Program-made: the position numbers and the translations under genes
Notes under the pieces: model-generated
What the model saw: the letters and a program-made list of their open reading frames with translations, nothing else
The model's database searches: none
What the model was told of the DNA's origin: nothing
Shown: in pieces, positions 40,464 to 53,130 of the stretch
Numbering within the stretch: the first letter of the stretch is position 1
How the letters are laid out: every line of letters begins with the position of its first letter
NCBI GenBank assembly: GCA_034509735.1
Contig: JACGWO010000006.1
Span: 201,001-265,000 of the forward strand
Source: Sesamum alatum
Lineage: Eukaryota > Streptophyta > Magnoliopsida > Lamiales > Pedaliaceae
Direction: 5' to 3'
DNA: 64,000 bases

Positions 40464-41394
40464 TACTTTTTTGGTTTACAGACGGGGAGTGACAACAAAC
40501 AAAGATTCAATTTTGATCAAAGGGTTTATGCCTTTTGATCTGAATCGTATAAACATAACATATGCTGGTGGTGGCAGAAGAGAAGAAGTGAGTAGTGACT
40601 AGTGTCAGTTATGTTGAGTTGAAGTGAGTGGAGGCTGATGATCACTTTTCACTTTGCCTTGCTTCCAATATTTTATCAAACTTTGTTGGTATTATATTAT
40701 ATACAATTTTCTGGGTTCGAAGATGTTTTTTCATCTTAATAACAAGTCAAACAATCACCTATATATATTATATTAATAACAACATTTTGGATGCATCTTC
40801 TGTAATGTAGCTCCTCTCAGCCCAAATTGTATGCTGGACCAAGTCCAAAATTATATTCTCAAACCTGCCGGCCCTGATCAGCCTCAAACCGATTACCGAC
40901 CCTATGATAGTATCATTAATTTCCATTGTCGTTTTTCCTCCAAGAAACAAACGACACAGCTCCAGAAAAATATCATCATAGCACTACCCACTAGCTACCT
41001 GCACCTGCAGTGGGAACAAATGAATCTGTCTGGTCTGTGTGAAACCGGTAAGGAGGCCGATGGAGCGCTTCTTCTCAGCATTTAGGACATCATCATAAAC
41101 AGTTACAGAAATCAAGCAGAAAAGAAAAACCAGTGATGATCTTTTTCATCTGAGAATCAAATGAAGAACAATCAGCAGGAACCCTTTATACATACTACAT
41201 GTGGAACATTAATAGGTCTTAATAGCACCTACAGAATCCAAAAACATAAAAAGTGGAAAGACAGGATCACTTTTCCTCCATTATTGCCAGTGTTCACTTT
41301 TCCTCCATCGGATGTCAAATGACTTCAAACACAACTATGATAAAATATTTTCAACTCCAAAAACCCATTTCAAGACAAAATGGTAAACGCCACT
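40464..41394 (-). promoter_or_regulatory. Upstream region of TANGO2 and 3' flank of NLP
   Basis: These 931 bases separate two genes on the same strand. They must contain the TANGO2 promoter and the NLP 3' UTR. No distinct motif or mobile element was recognised. Confidence 0.4.
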
Positions 41395-44300
41395 TCAGGA
41401 TGGCCCATCACTACCAAACGAACCTCGAATATTTGAACGACAGGCTTGATTGACGGATAGTTTGATTGTTCGACTCTTGGATGATCTGTGTAGATCAATA
41501 CATTCTTCAAGATCAGCATCACAAGTCAAAAGCACCCACTCAGCATCATCGTCCAGATATTTTAAGTTAATGCTACCGCCATTATCTATGTTAATACGCC
41601 TCAAGACCTCTTGCTTTAAATCTTTATAACCCCAGTGTGGCTGCAGACTGAATCGGATCTTTTCTTCCCCAAAAACTGCTTTTACTCTAAAAGTACCCAC
41701 ATGATGTCCCTGGTTGCCATCATTTGCCACAGCTGGAGCTGCAATAGCAGTCTGATCACTGAAAATCTTATGGCTATATGATCGAATCATAAGCTTTGCT
41801 TCCTCTTGGCCCTTTTCATGCAATTTTGCTTCACTTCGTGCTCTCTTCAGCATCCCTCTAGTCTCTTCTGCCGATAGAGCATCTCCAAGGCTGGAGACTT
41901 TGACAGGGTTAGATGATTGCTTCACCCCAGTAGAACAACAATAACTTGAACTGGAGCTGTGACTACCAGAAGACGAAGGTGATTTCGAAGCAGTGGTTGC
42001 AGGACTTAACAAGGTGCCCTCAGGCTGATTAGTCACCTGCTGCAAATGACCACTCGTAGTTGACGTTGAAAAGTGGCTGCTTCCTGGTACATTTGGAGAC
42101 ACAAGTTCTGGAAAGTTATTATAGAAAGAACTGAGTTGAATAGAACCCTCGGCACCATGGACAGAATCAATCACAAGCTGAAGTTTCCTCAATGAGTGAC
42201 CAACTTTCTTGATCTTTCTAGAAGGCCAGCGTGTGATTCCATGTTGTCTGCATATTCTTTTCAAGGTAGTTGGACACACTGAAATAGGAAAACAAGGGAT
42301 ATGAAATCTTTACCGAGCTGTAATTAGATTGAATTGAACATGTGCAACATTCAGATACGTGGAGTACCCTGTTAAATTCACCAAGAACCCAAAAGTTCAA
42401 GTTGACGATCCAATAAAACTAATAGATTGCACAAAAATATAGATCTGAACAAGCCAAAAAAGGGGGACGGGAATGTATGCACTAAACCACTGGGCAGTGG
42501 GCACTGACTAGAAAATACTGCCTCTAACACGACTCTGCTGCTGATTTCGAGATTCAAGAGATGTGGGCATGTTTAAGTACAAAGTAAAGAGCAAATGTAG
42601 TTCTCATGAATGTATTGTTTGCCAGAATCTCAGATGAAGTTTTGCTTATTTTCTACTTTCAATGTCAATGTAAGGTGTGGATGTAGCTTTTGTCAAGTGT
42701 CTAGAAAGCATGGCATGAGGCTTAAGAAGCAAACTTTCCACAATGCTCAGGTTTATTGTCCATAATTACCATCAAGGAAAAGAGAAGTTCGTAGACAAGT
42801 AAAACCAATCAGAGGACGCAAAACATAAGAAATGGGCACAGAGAATGAAGTAGTCCAATCCGATGAATTGTAGAGTCATGAATTATAAAAATCTTAAGTC
42901 ATGCAGTCAACAAGTTACGCCAATACTTCTTAATAACATTAGAGTTGAAATGATATGATCTATTAATGGATATGTCATCAACTTATTTTCACTATACTGC
43001 AAGGAGTTTGTCATACCTCCAATACTCCGAGCAGCTTCTTTTAGGCTCCCAGCGAAATACTGCCTAAGTACTTGCAAGCTAATACTCTTCTCAGTCTTTG
43101 TCCGTCTCCTTTGGCTGCTTGTTTGAGCACCTAACGGAAGATGCCCAATTGTCAAAGAAAAGCTTCCACCACTCTCACCGCTTCTCTGGGGTCCAGCATC
43201 CCCCTGGAGTTCATCATGCTCTAAAACTGCCGGCACATTATGCAAGTCTGAGCCAGAGTTATCCCATTGGGTAGTCAATTTAAACTCTCGTTCTGGTTCC
43301 TCCATGCGACTAGAAAAAGAAACAGCAACTCCTTTGCCCTTCTGTTGGGAATCCATCATGCTCGCAGCAATCCATGGTGAACCATCAAGCAAGGATTGTT
43401 TGGAAGGAGACGTTTCCAACTTTGGATGCTTTTTTTCATTGTCTATTCTTCCAGCTGAACTGCTGCCTCTTTCTCTGCCTGAAGTTTCTTGAGCCAACTC
43501 CTGATCAGTAATTACTCGTAAACTCTGGAAGGTTTGTTGTATAACAGATGATAATATGTTGAGCATCCGCATCTGATCTTGGGTATCTTTGCAATTTAGT
43601 GGCAAGAAGAACTCTAAAACGAAATCAGCTGTTCTGTTGTATGTACTTCTCAGGCGTATCGCTGCAGAAGCACACAAGTGGAACACCCTCGCATGATGTG
43701 CAAGAGGATACTCTGTTTTACTAAAAGCTGTAATGTCCTCGGCAAAACATGGTTGATTTGTAAGGAATGCTTTCCCAGCAACACCTTCACCTTTGAGCAA
43801 GTGGTGTTCAGAGCATGCCTCATGAAAGCCAGAAACTTGTGGATCAGCCACATAGCAGGCCGAGTCAATTGTTGAAACACATCGTGCATAATTCTCTACA
43901 GAGTGCCGGCAGCCCCCTTTATTTTGCTGGACACATGAAGTCCATGTCTGAGCCAAAGGCAATTTATGCATGTCGCAGACAAATTTCAAGACATTATTTA
44001 TCTCGGTCAGAGCACCTTGGTAAGAATCGTCACGGTTCTGATATAAAATTAGGGAGCTGTGTCAGGGCTAAGTTTCTAATTACAAATGGTTTTAACTTGT
44101 TAACTTGAAATAGGTTATATTACCTCTATATTGGAAGGACTCAGAATGTTATAACTTTTTAAATCAACAGCCTGCAAGAGAAAAATATTTCCACAAAATG
44201 AGAGCGATTGTAATGCTTTGACATCTTATATAACAAGCAACACAGATACAGAAAGCATAGGACTCAAACAATACCATGTATTGGAGTTTTCTATCAATTC

Positions 44301-45586
44301 CAAGAAAAAGAAGCACTCCATTGAAGAGATTTTTAGTTATAGAATCACAGATCAAAATCGTGGTAAGGGTCGATAAGTTATACAAAATGACGCCACTTCA
44401 AACTTTGTTTTTAAAGGTCGATGTGTACATCTCTACAGACATGGTACTATATATAACTCAGGAACAGCAAAACAAAGGAAAGCTAGAAGATTTTTAAACT
44501 AGGCTCCATGACTTGAATGTACATAGAAGGAAGATGATGAGGACACAGCTTCACAAATTTTCATGTAGCTCGCGACATGCAACAGATGTGCACTCTTGGA
44601 CAGTCTTTTTCAGATTTTAGTTAGAGTTGATTACGTTATGATTTTGAACAGAAACAGAAGACAAACAATGAGAAGAACAAGAAAAAGACCTCTAAAGCTT
44701 TGCAGATGTTTTCAAGTTCAGGGCGGTAATTGACTTTCTGACTAGTTGTGACAATCTCAACCACCCCCAAGCAAATACCACTGCCCTGTTCGAAAACTGG
44801 AAGTGCAAGTGATCCTCTAACGTCGTGCTGCTGGGCATGGTTAACTCGTGGATACTCCTCTCTTTTGAAAAACCGAACATCTGGAGTCCATTCAGGCAAC
44901 TTGTTCAAGAAAACACGGCCAGGCAACCCAATAAAATCCTTAGAGTCCTCATCCGCTGCAAACTGATACTTTTGGGAGACATCTCTGTAGTGTGCAAGAT
45001 TCTTGCAGTTTGCATTGAGTGAAAATGGTTGGTTGTTGGTTGTGAGGACTTGCCTACCTCCTCTATTTACAGGAATCCAGATCTGAATAAGGACGTCTTT
45101 ATCCCTTATAGAGTCTTTGAGGCAGTTGATAGCCTGCACTAATCTCTTCTTCACAGATAGAGTAGTAGGAATTGGATTTGTGTTTGGTCCAACCCACAAC
45201 CTTGTGTTAAGTTGGGTTTCCTCGAGTAGAACATTTGCAGATTGGATCAAGGAAGCTGGAGGAGGAGTAGTAGCTTCATGGCTTTTTGGTGATCGACTTT
45301 CAGAAAGCTCATCCATTCCTGGGTAACTCAAAGCTGGGTCGCCAAAAAAGTTGGATATTACTGATCCTGATTGTTTTAAGAAACTGTGGTGAGGTTCTAG
45401 AATGTTAGTGTCTGAAAATGAGGTGGAATTGAAATGGGTTGGAGCAGGGTGCCAAAAGTTGGATACGTCAGTAGTCTCTAACCAGAACCCACCATACAAG
45501 AGTTCATCGATGGCGCTGCTGTCTGATGAGGGTGACGGCATGATGGATATATTAGGTGTAGAAGAGCCATCTTCCATGATGGTCAT
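41395..45586 (-). CDS. NLP: NIN-like protein (NLP1/NLP2 type) transcription factor, 4 exons
   Basis: It is a nitrate-responsive transcription activator. Exons on the minus strand are 45586-44690, 44171-44124, 44037-43017 and 42278-41395; phases agree, total 949 residues. The N-terminal half is the GAF-like nitrate-sensing region ([36 protein letters not shown], then [20 protein letters not shown]; and in exon 3 [44 protein letters not shown]). The RWP-RK DNA-binding domain spans the exon 3/4 junction ([20 protein letters not shown], then [20 protein letters not shown]). A PB1 domain closes the protein ([37 protein letters not shown]). The first ATG was taken; Met4 is an alternative. Similar to Arabidopsis NLP1/NLP2 (At2g17150/At4g35270). 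Confidence 0.95.
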
Positions 45587-45630
45587 GGATATAATTTGTC
45601 ATTCAGCCATTGTATGGATGGATGGATCAT
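45583..45630 (-). promoter_or_regulatory. Candidate upstream ORF whose stop overlaps the NLP start codon
   Basis: On the NLP strand an ATG at 45630 opens a 15-codon frame ([15 protein letters not shown]). Its TGA (45585-45583) overlaps the NLP start as ATGA. A three-codon uORF (ATG GCT GAA TGA) and a further ATG in a third frame that overlaps the NLP coding sequence lie in the same 45 bases. If the leader is not spliced out here, they would lower or regulate NLP translation. Confidence 0.45.
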
Positions 45631-47840
45631 GAACCAAAACAAAGAAGCAGCCTGAATATGAAAAACAAGAAGAGGAACTTCCAGGAAGGATTTTTGTCCT
45701 TTGTCTTCCAAAACCCAGTCAGTCCGAGGGCCACAAACATCATCCACGACAATACTTTCTTTGTAACTGAGACAAACTTGAGAGAGCAGAAATCAAAGAC
45801 AGCTTCATACAAACAATTAATGAATACTGAATAAAAATAGTGATGGCAGAGTAGAAAAAGATGTTTAGTGTTTACCTCTCATTCTAAGAATCCCATCAAC
45901 CACAATGAAATTGTGATTATGAGCGAGAAAACCATTTCTATATTCTTTCCTCTGATGAAGCTCAAATAAAGTTACACAGTTGTATGTATGTTGACTCAAC
46001 GTATATTCATCTGTGTCTCAGTCTCAGTCTCAGTCTCAGACATTGTTTGAGTTTGAGTACAACATGGGATCGGGAAGGGAAACAAAGTGGGGAAGAATCT
46101 CTCTCTCTCTCTCACTGTCCCTTATGCAGACGCGGGACTGGACCCCACCCACTCAAACATCATAATTCTCTCTTCCCAAAAAGAAAAAAGAATCACAACT
46201 AGTCCACTGCAAGCACTAAAAATTAACCTCAGCTACATTACTACTAGTATGGGTATAATGACGATAATGTTAGAAGAAAATAATATATAATTATTGGGCG
46301 CCGGTCTGGGAAGCTCTCTTGACATCATCATCATCATCATCTACAAGCATGAATGCATGACAAGTGGTGATGACTGATGATCATAAAGCCCTGCTCTACT
46401 TTCAACCTTCTTTAATTAAAGCATCACATGTAATTTCAAATTAACATTACTGGTTTTTGCTAAATTCATTATCCAGTAATTGTGTAAAAATGTGTGCATG
46501 CAAATTGTCATGCATGATGGATGGATGAATGATCCATGCATCTATATATATATACCTACTTAATTAGCTAGTACTGTTGGATCATGAAATTATAATTAAG
46601 ATCAAATAACAATTAATTACACATATAAGTTGCACTGATCAAGTCTTGGAATTAACCTAATATATATATTCGTTTGGCCTGAGCTTTTTGTAGAAAAATT
46701 TGGTGGCATTGACTTAAAAATTGTGAGATCAGTCATTTGTTTTGATTAACAACATAATGTTTATGCTACATATATATTATTATTATTAATTCTTGCAGAC
46801 GTCATTAAATAATTTTATTAATTATTAATTTCATATATAGCTATAGGAAGATTCTTATGGTGGTGTTTGTGATGAGTATATGTATATATATATATAGAAG
46901 CAAGTACGTCATCATGGGGTTTAAAAATACTCTACTAGTGCTACCCCTTTAATTTATAGCACCTAATTAAGCTCAAACATATCAAAGAATATATAACAGG
47001 ACAGCATGTGCAATTATTCGGAGACCAGTTTTTCTCCAGCCCCAATCAAAGATTATACGTTAATTACATACATGCTTAATTACACTTGAAAAAAATTTGC
47101 ACTCCTTGCTTTGATTTTTTTTTAAAAAAAAAAAAAAAAAGAAAATTCCCATATGCACAGTAGAAATGACTACTGGCTAATTTATATTTTTATTATAAAA
47201 AAATATAATAATTATAAATATACCGCCAAAACAGTATTCTTTATAAAAAAATATAATCGATCGTAAGCTCAGTTAATAATTATGCTCATAATTAATTAAA
47301 AATCATCTACTGAATAAATTTTTTCTTCTATTTCACACACACATCAATTGTGCTCTATACGGTATGTGGGAGGTTGGTAATAAAACTTGAAGGTTTGTGT
47401 GTGTGTATGCGGAAACTAGTTATAGGAGGAGTTGTCTGCTTCAGCTCCGGGAGGTTACATTTACATTATTGATGCATACAACTTAACCCTTCAATTAATT
47501 CTGGCCCTTCTTAGTGCCAACCCCATTAATTATATGCATTCACACACACACACATATATATATATCAATTTATTTATTTCCTCTTGAAAGGAAAAACAAG
47601 TCTTGGAATGATGCTATATTTATACTAATATAAAAAAAAATAAAATTACTAATAAATGGTCGTTACTTACACCGCGATAATAACTTTTTATTATGTCAAT
47701 AATATCCTTAAATTGATTTTTTTTTTGAATGTGATGTGTTAGTTTATATATATATATATATCTTTTTATATTTATAATATATTTTAAAAAATATATATTA
47801 TTTATTTTATATATGCACAAACAACGTGCCACGTCGACTA

Positions 47841-47873
<33 letters not shown>

Positions 47874-49838
47874 TTTAAAGTTTGTAATATAAAGGGTCCA
47901 ACATCAAAATGACTCTCAAAATCCTGGAGGGCCACACGCCCATCCCCCTGGCTGCCCCTGCAGATACTTATATGTATATGTTCACTCTCCATTCTCCGCA
48001 TCTCAACTAAGTACTCCATCTTGCCCTTTCACCTTTATGTTCATCACTATTATTCTTATCATTATCAATTAATATGTTGTTATTGATGTCATTAATTAAT
48101 TAAAAAAAATTAATAATTAATTTAGAGTTGAATTCTATTAATTCTGGTGGGAGTCAGTCAGTCATACCATCGCTACTCATCATTCCTAATTCCAACTTCA
48201 CATAACATAACTCAAGACCCTACGTTAATTTCAGGCTATTATTACTATTTTGCTCGTACAAACCCCAACAGCTACCCCCAGCCCCATCGTCCTTGTTGCC
48301 TGCTGCTTATGGGGAAACACTACGTGCCCAACTTTAATTAACTTCCATTATTATTAATTTCATTGATTAGGATCCTTTATATTACTCCACATTTAATTAA
48401 TTACCTCTTTTTTTTCGTTACTTTTGACCTTCATATATAATACACCTTCAACTTATGAGAGAAACATATTAATTATTTTTTTATTAATTTACCCCTCTTA
48501 ATTTTCAACATTCAATTAATTACCTCTAAAATCTTATTTGCACCACACAGTACACGTCTTCCCCCCGCTCCCACTTGGACAATTAACGTCTTAATTAATG
48601 TTGCTTTTTAATTTTAACTTCACTTTAACCACATAATTATATATATATATATACGTGTGTTTGTATACCTTGATGAAACAAAATGAATTATATTTTAATT
48701 AACAAGTTGGATATATATATTAGTCAATGGCTGACGTCTCTATGTATGACTAAAAATGTTGAATTCATGTGGGGATGGAAGTTCGTGCAAAGGTTAATTA
48801 ATTAGACAAGAGTAGTAATTAAGATAAAGCCGCCCTAATTAATTAATTAATTAGACAACCCGTCCACTCGTTTCCTTTTGAACCAATAGAATCTGGTGCT
48901 GATGATGTCATGATTGTCTTGTTGGATTCTCCAATTAATTTTAATTTTAATATAGTCTGTGATGGTTGGTACTTGGGGGTAACCAAAGGGTTTTCCTACT
49001 AATTTATAATAATAATACTAATAATCACTATAATATATTACCATTTGCATACGTAATCAAATACTATATACATAGGTGGTTGGCATGTGGGTTGTGAATG
49101 AGATGTGGGGTGGATGTTAAATGTTAATTAAAAGATAGATACCAGCTGCTGATAATCGTATGAATATTTGTGTATTGTATGTTGAATTGAAAGATTCCTT
49201 AACAGAGCTGATCTCATCTCTCTCATTACCACCTGTAATTATTTCTTCTTAATTATTGTATATGTCTTCTCCATCAGCTTAACTTCAAATTTAGGACAAG
49301 TGTACGTAATTGTTGTATATATCGATGTGGGTACAAGTACTATACATGAAAAATCAACTTCATCCTCCAACATTTATATACAGGAACAAGCCTATACCTT
49401 ACCTTCACAGTTGTATAAAACCCTTACTTGATGCAACCTGATTTAAAAGAAACACACAATTAACAAAAAAAAACCTTTTGCTTCTTACCCCCCCCCCCCC
49501 CCACCCCACCCAAAAAAAAAGAAAATTTAATTACCTTATTACATTAATATTAAATTCATACTTATATATGTTGTAAGTACATAAATAGATCTGCAATAAT
49601 CAAGAAAATATAATGAACTAAATATGCAACAAATGATACAATTATATAGTGACGAGATTACATAAGAGTATATATTTAGGCGCAGCAGGGCAGCATTTAA
49701 TTATGTATGTATCCTCATCAATAATCATGATATTTGGGAATTGGACTCTTTATCTTTCTCCAGGAAAAAAGAAAATGAGAGTTATTTGAATTGCTGAGCT
49801 GCAGAGATCCAGGGGAATTGGGCGTTTATAATACTTAA
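45631..49838. other. Long AT-rich spacer upstream of NLP
   Basis: It includes the probable NLP leader and promoter, with a short hexamer repeat (CAGTCT)n at about 46017-46040 and (CT)n at 46100-46115. Beyond are numerous TTAATTAATTA-type stretches, (TA)n tracts (47841-47871 is the longest), (CA)n/(TA)n at 47542-47565 and a run of 15 C at 49488-49502. No protein-like frame was found. Confidence 0.5.
47615..47841 (+). repeat. Second copy of the dispersed repeat seen at 22253
   Basis: It shares 'tactaatataaa', 'gttacttacaccg', 'tttttattatgtcaata' and 'tgtgatgtg.tagtttatatata' with 22253-22410, in the same orientation. It ends at a CTAG followed by T (47838-47842) after a short ACGTG/CACGT pair, again like a Helitron 3' end. 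A proper 5'-TC end is not clear. Confidence 0.35.
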
Positions 49839-50151
49839 AACTACAAAAATATATATATATATATATATAACATTTAATCATGGTTATAGTCATTGTTAAT
49901 ACTAAATAGTCGTAGCAAATATTCATTAACCACAGCCATGCAACGGTTGTTGGCCGTGATTTTTTCAAGGGCGGCGACAACATTTATCATGTCTAAAAGC
50001 CATGGCGAATGTTTTTACCACGACTCTTAGCCGTGACAAATAAGTTTTTCATAATCGAAAAGCTAGTTTTTGCATCGAGTTTTTATTTAGCCGTAGTTAA
50101 TAATAATTATTTATGTAGCTAATAGTATTTATGTTTATTTTTTTCGTAGTG
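49839..50151. mobile_element. Small non-autonomous CACTA (En/Spm) element
   Basis: The right end, read inward on the minus strand, is CACTACGAAAAAAATAAAC. The left end is AACTACAAAAATATAT, differing at the first base. The flanks are TAA on both sides (49836-49838 and 50152-50154), the 3-bp duplication expected for CACTA elements. Inside are several short subterminal motifs of the GCCGTGG/CCACGGC kind (for example 'ttggccgtgatt', 'ttagccgtgacaa', 'tagccgtagtt'), as in larger CACTA elements. At 313 bp there is no room for a transposase. Confidence 0.7.
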
Positions 50152-50284
50152 TAAGAAAGAATCATTATGACCAATTAACTGTCTGGAAAAAAGAAAAAGG
50201 TGAAAGGAAAAAGAAAAATGATCAACAAACCATGACTAGAAGAAATTAATACATAGATAAGTGATTGAGAAAGAAATTAATCAC

Positions 50285-52395
50285 AAGGGGTATTTATGAC
50301 GATGGCGAAATGGAAAGAAAAGGCAAGGAGAAAGAGGCAAAATTCTCTCCTCCCTCTCTCACACTCCTCACGCACTACCTCTCCTCACAACACACCATCA
50401 TCCTCTCCAAATTCAACCATTGTTGTAGGTCACTTGACCTCCAACCATGACGGCAACGATGGTGATGGTGTGGAGGACGTAGACGCCGGCGGAGGGGGAG
50501 AGGCCATTATTGACGATTTGTGTTCTTTGTGATCAGATTTCTCCATGACCGAAATTGTAAGCCTTTCCTCTCAAGCTTTTAATGGAGATCCTCAAGCCAT
50601 GAAGGAGATTAAGCTCCTTTACTCTCGGTTGAAAGCGGCGTGCGGTGCTCCCTCTCCGCCTCATTCATCCACCGTGCTTCCATAGCTCATACCTGCTTCT
50701 GAGCACACCCTCACTCCGATCTGTTCCCCCTCTCGAGTTTAGCTCCTCCGCCAAATCTGAATCCTCCTCTAATGGTTGGCGGTTTGACTTCTTCCCCGGC
50801 GGCGGATGACCTTGCGTCTTCCTATGCTCCGCCACCCATCATGGTTGATTCTGGTGGTGACCTTTCACCTTCCTCCATTCCTAAGGTACAAACAGTCCCC
50901 TCCTTGCTTCCCATGGCCGCGGACTCCCCATCTACCCCGCTCAATCCGGCTTCCGCTTGTCTTCCTCATGGTGTCTCTTCACCTCCCTCGCTGCACCCAC
51001 CATGGTGGCGCATGCTCCTACCTCTCATCCGCCGGTGGCCCACTCGAACTTGCCGGACTTCAGATTTGGGTCGGTCCCTTCTCAGGCCCCAACGCCTCTT
51101 CCCCCTCCCCCCTTGGACGACTTTGCTACTGCTTTTGAAACATCCTCCCACAAGACCCTTCGCTTCATTGCTCCGGATCGCCAAAACAGCGAGGTTGTGG
51201 TTCGGCCCTCGTTAGCCATGGCCATCGAAGGTGCTAAACGATGGGCTAACACAGCTGTTGAGTACTTCTTGGGCCGCAAATCGGCCTTCCGACCGCTTAA
51301 AGATTTTCTCCACTCCACTTGGTCGTCGGTCAAAGATGTTGTTGCAACGGCGACTGGTTTCTTCTTTGTCACTTTTGAGTCATCTGCTGCGCTTGACGAA
51401 TTTCTCGAAGGCGGCCCTTGGCTATTCCAAGGTCAGCCTATCATTCTTCAGCATTGGGTCCCCGGGTTGGCCCTCCAAAAACAGAAGCACACTCAGGTCC
51501 TTGTTTGGATTCGTCTGTGACACCTTCCTGTTGTGTTCTGGACGGATGATGATCTTAGCTCAATTGCTAGCGGCATTGGCCGGCCTCTCTACACTAATGG
51601 CTACACTAGAGCATGCACGAGGTTGGACTTTGCTCGTGTATGTGTTATGCTCGATTTTGACTCCGCCCTTCCGCGTCATATTGTGCTTATGATTCCCTCT
51701 TTGGAAGGTGTTGAATCACCTTGTCCGGTTGATGTTGAGTATGAATGGCTCCTGTCCAAATGCAGTTCGTGTAGATCTCTTGGGCACTCATTGGTGTCTT
51801 GCCCTTCATCTGTCAAGCCATCTCAGCCGCCAGTCGCGGTCTTTGTTCTCAAAACAAATGATCGCCAGTTGAGTTCTTCGAGCTCTCGCGTTCCCCCTCA
51901 GGCTCCAGCATCTGTTGCCCCCTCGATGCCTCGCTTACAGCCACCCATTCTTCCCCATTCTCCTTGCCCCTCTGCTCCTCACCCTTCACCTCCACAAAAA
52001 GGCTCCCGCTTAGCTCCCTCGATCAAAGGCAAAGAGATCGCAATCCACAACTCCTTCCAAGAACTTGCTAGATCGAATGTCGACGGCCCCGAGGCCCCTC
52101 CTGTTGATCCTCACCCTCGGGACCCCCTATTGATCCTCACCCTCGGGCCCCCCCAGTGTTCCATGATCATTTTTTGGGATTGATCGAGCATTGGCTCTTC
52201 TTCTTCTTTTTGCTTTGTTGCTTTGGTTTGGACTGTCTTGTTCTTGTTTTTATTGTTGCGTTGGTTTGATTGTTTTTTCCATCCAACGCTTGTTGTTTTG
52301 GGCTTCGGGCGGATGCCTTGGTCCGGTTGTACCTTCCCACCCTCTCGGGAAAGCTCTTTTATTTTAATGTAATTTACCTTTACCTAAAAAAAAAA
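50285..52395 (+). mobile_element. ORF1-only LINE insertion with a 17-bp target duplication
   Basis: The 2.1-kb insert is flanked by a perfect 17-bp duplication, AGAAAGAAATTAATCAC (50268-50284 and 52396-52412), and ends in an A tract. Its ORF1-like frame (about 50957-52183) carries a DUF4283-type domain (residues read SSHKTLRFIAPDRQNSEVVV, then AFRPLKDFLHSTW, GPWLFQGQPIIL) and a zinc knuckle CSSCRSLGHSLVSC with all four ligands. One TGA at 51518-51520 stands where Arg (CGA) is expected in RLRHLPVVFW; the frame continues after it. A Pro/Ser-rich tail follows, then directly the 3' UTR and tail. No endonuclease or RT is present, although the duplication shows that it moved by target-primed reverse transcription. 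The first 600 bases contain additional frame breaks. Confidence 0.85.
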
Positions 52396-52412
52396 AGAAA
52401 GAAATTAATCAC

Positions 52413-53130
52413 TTCATTCTGCTCATCAACAAATTCACTTTCAAGTAGAGGGTTTAATTACAAGTAGCCCATAATACTCAAACTCTTATACAATTACTAG
52501 AAGCTGTTTGTCTAATTTCCTTCTCATAACACCAATCCCGTCACATTTCTACTGTTCCGAATTAGCATGTTGATATATCGTGTGCATCTAATTTTCATCA
52601 ACATACTTGGTTTATTTCTGCACGCCTCAAACATTCCAAACTATATAATTCTGCTTATACATATACACGAGTAAGGCGTGCAAGGCTTATACAAACAAGC
52701 CTTGCACGCCTTGTTGGACATTGGGTTGGGTTTGTGACCCATGACCCAATATGCATTCATATTTGATGTAGAGTTTAAGTCTCTCAACATAATATTGGTA
52801 TAAGGACTCCTCTTGGGATAGAGTTGAGCACATGGTTGTGATAAAAAAAAAAAAATGCAGAAACATATTCGTAGATACTCTTTGAAATATACTCTCCTCA
52901 AATAGTCTCTCTGTTTTTGTCTACGTTTTTTTTCTTGGAGCAACACCATATACTCCTTAGCTTTGAAGTGTGTAAATGAGTGGCTTACTTTGGTAGTAAT
53001 CCACCAAGGCGTGCAAGGCTTGTTTGTGGTTTCCACAACACTTGGAGCAAGATCTAATGTGAGAAGATCTTAAAGATGTTCGTCAGATGACCTTGAAGAT
53101 GTACGTGGGGTGATCTTCAAGAATGGGAGA
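52413..53130. other. Spacer holding an inverted-repeat block
   Basis: This lies between the LINE copy and the gypsy 5' LTR. It contains the inverted repeats described separately and an A tract at about 52842-52855. The 131-codon frame on the minus strand crosses the repeats and has no known domain. Confidence 0.4.
52673..53027. repeat. Perfect hairpin plus a third inverted copy, 22-bp arms
   Basis: A perfect hairpin lies at 52673-52712: 16-base arms (AAGGCGTGCAAGGCTT and its complement) around an 8-base loop. The right arm extended by six bases (52691-52712) recurs as a perfect 22-base inverted copy at 53006-53027, enclosing about 290 bases that begin GTTGGACATTGGGTTGGG. The arrangement could be the terminal inverted repeats of a small element with one arm duplicated, or remains of an LTR. 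Confidence 0.6.
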
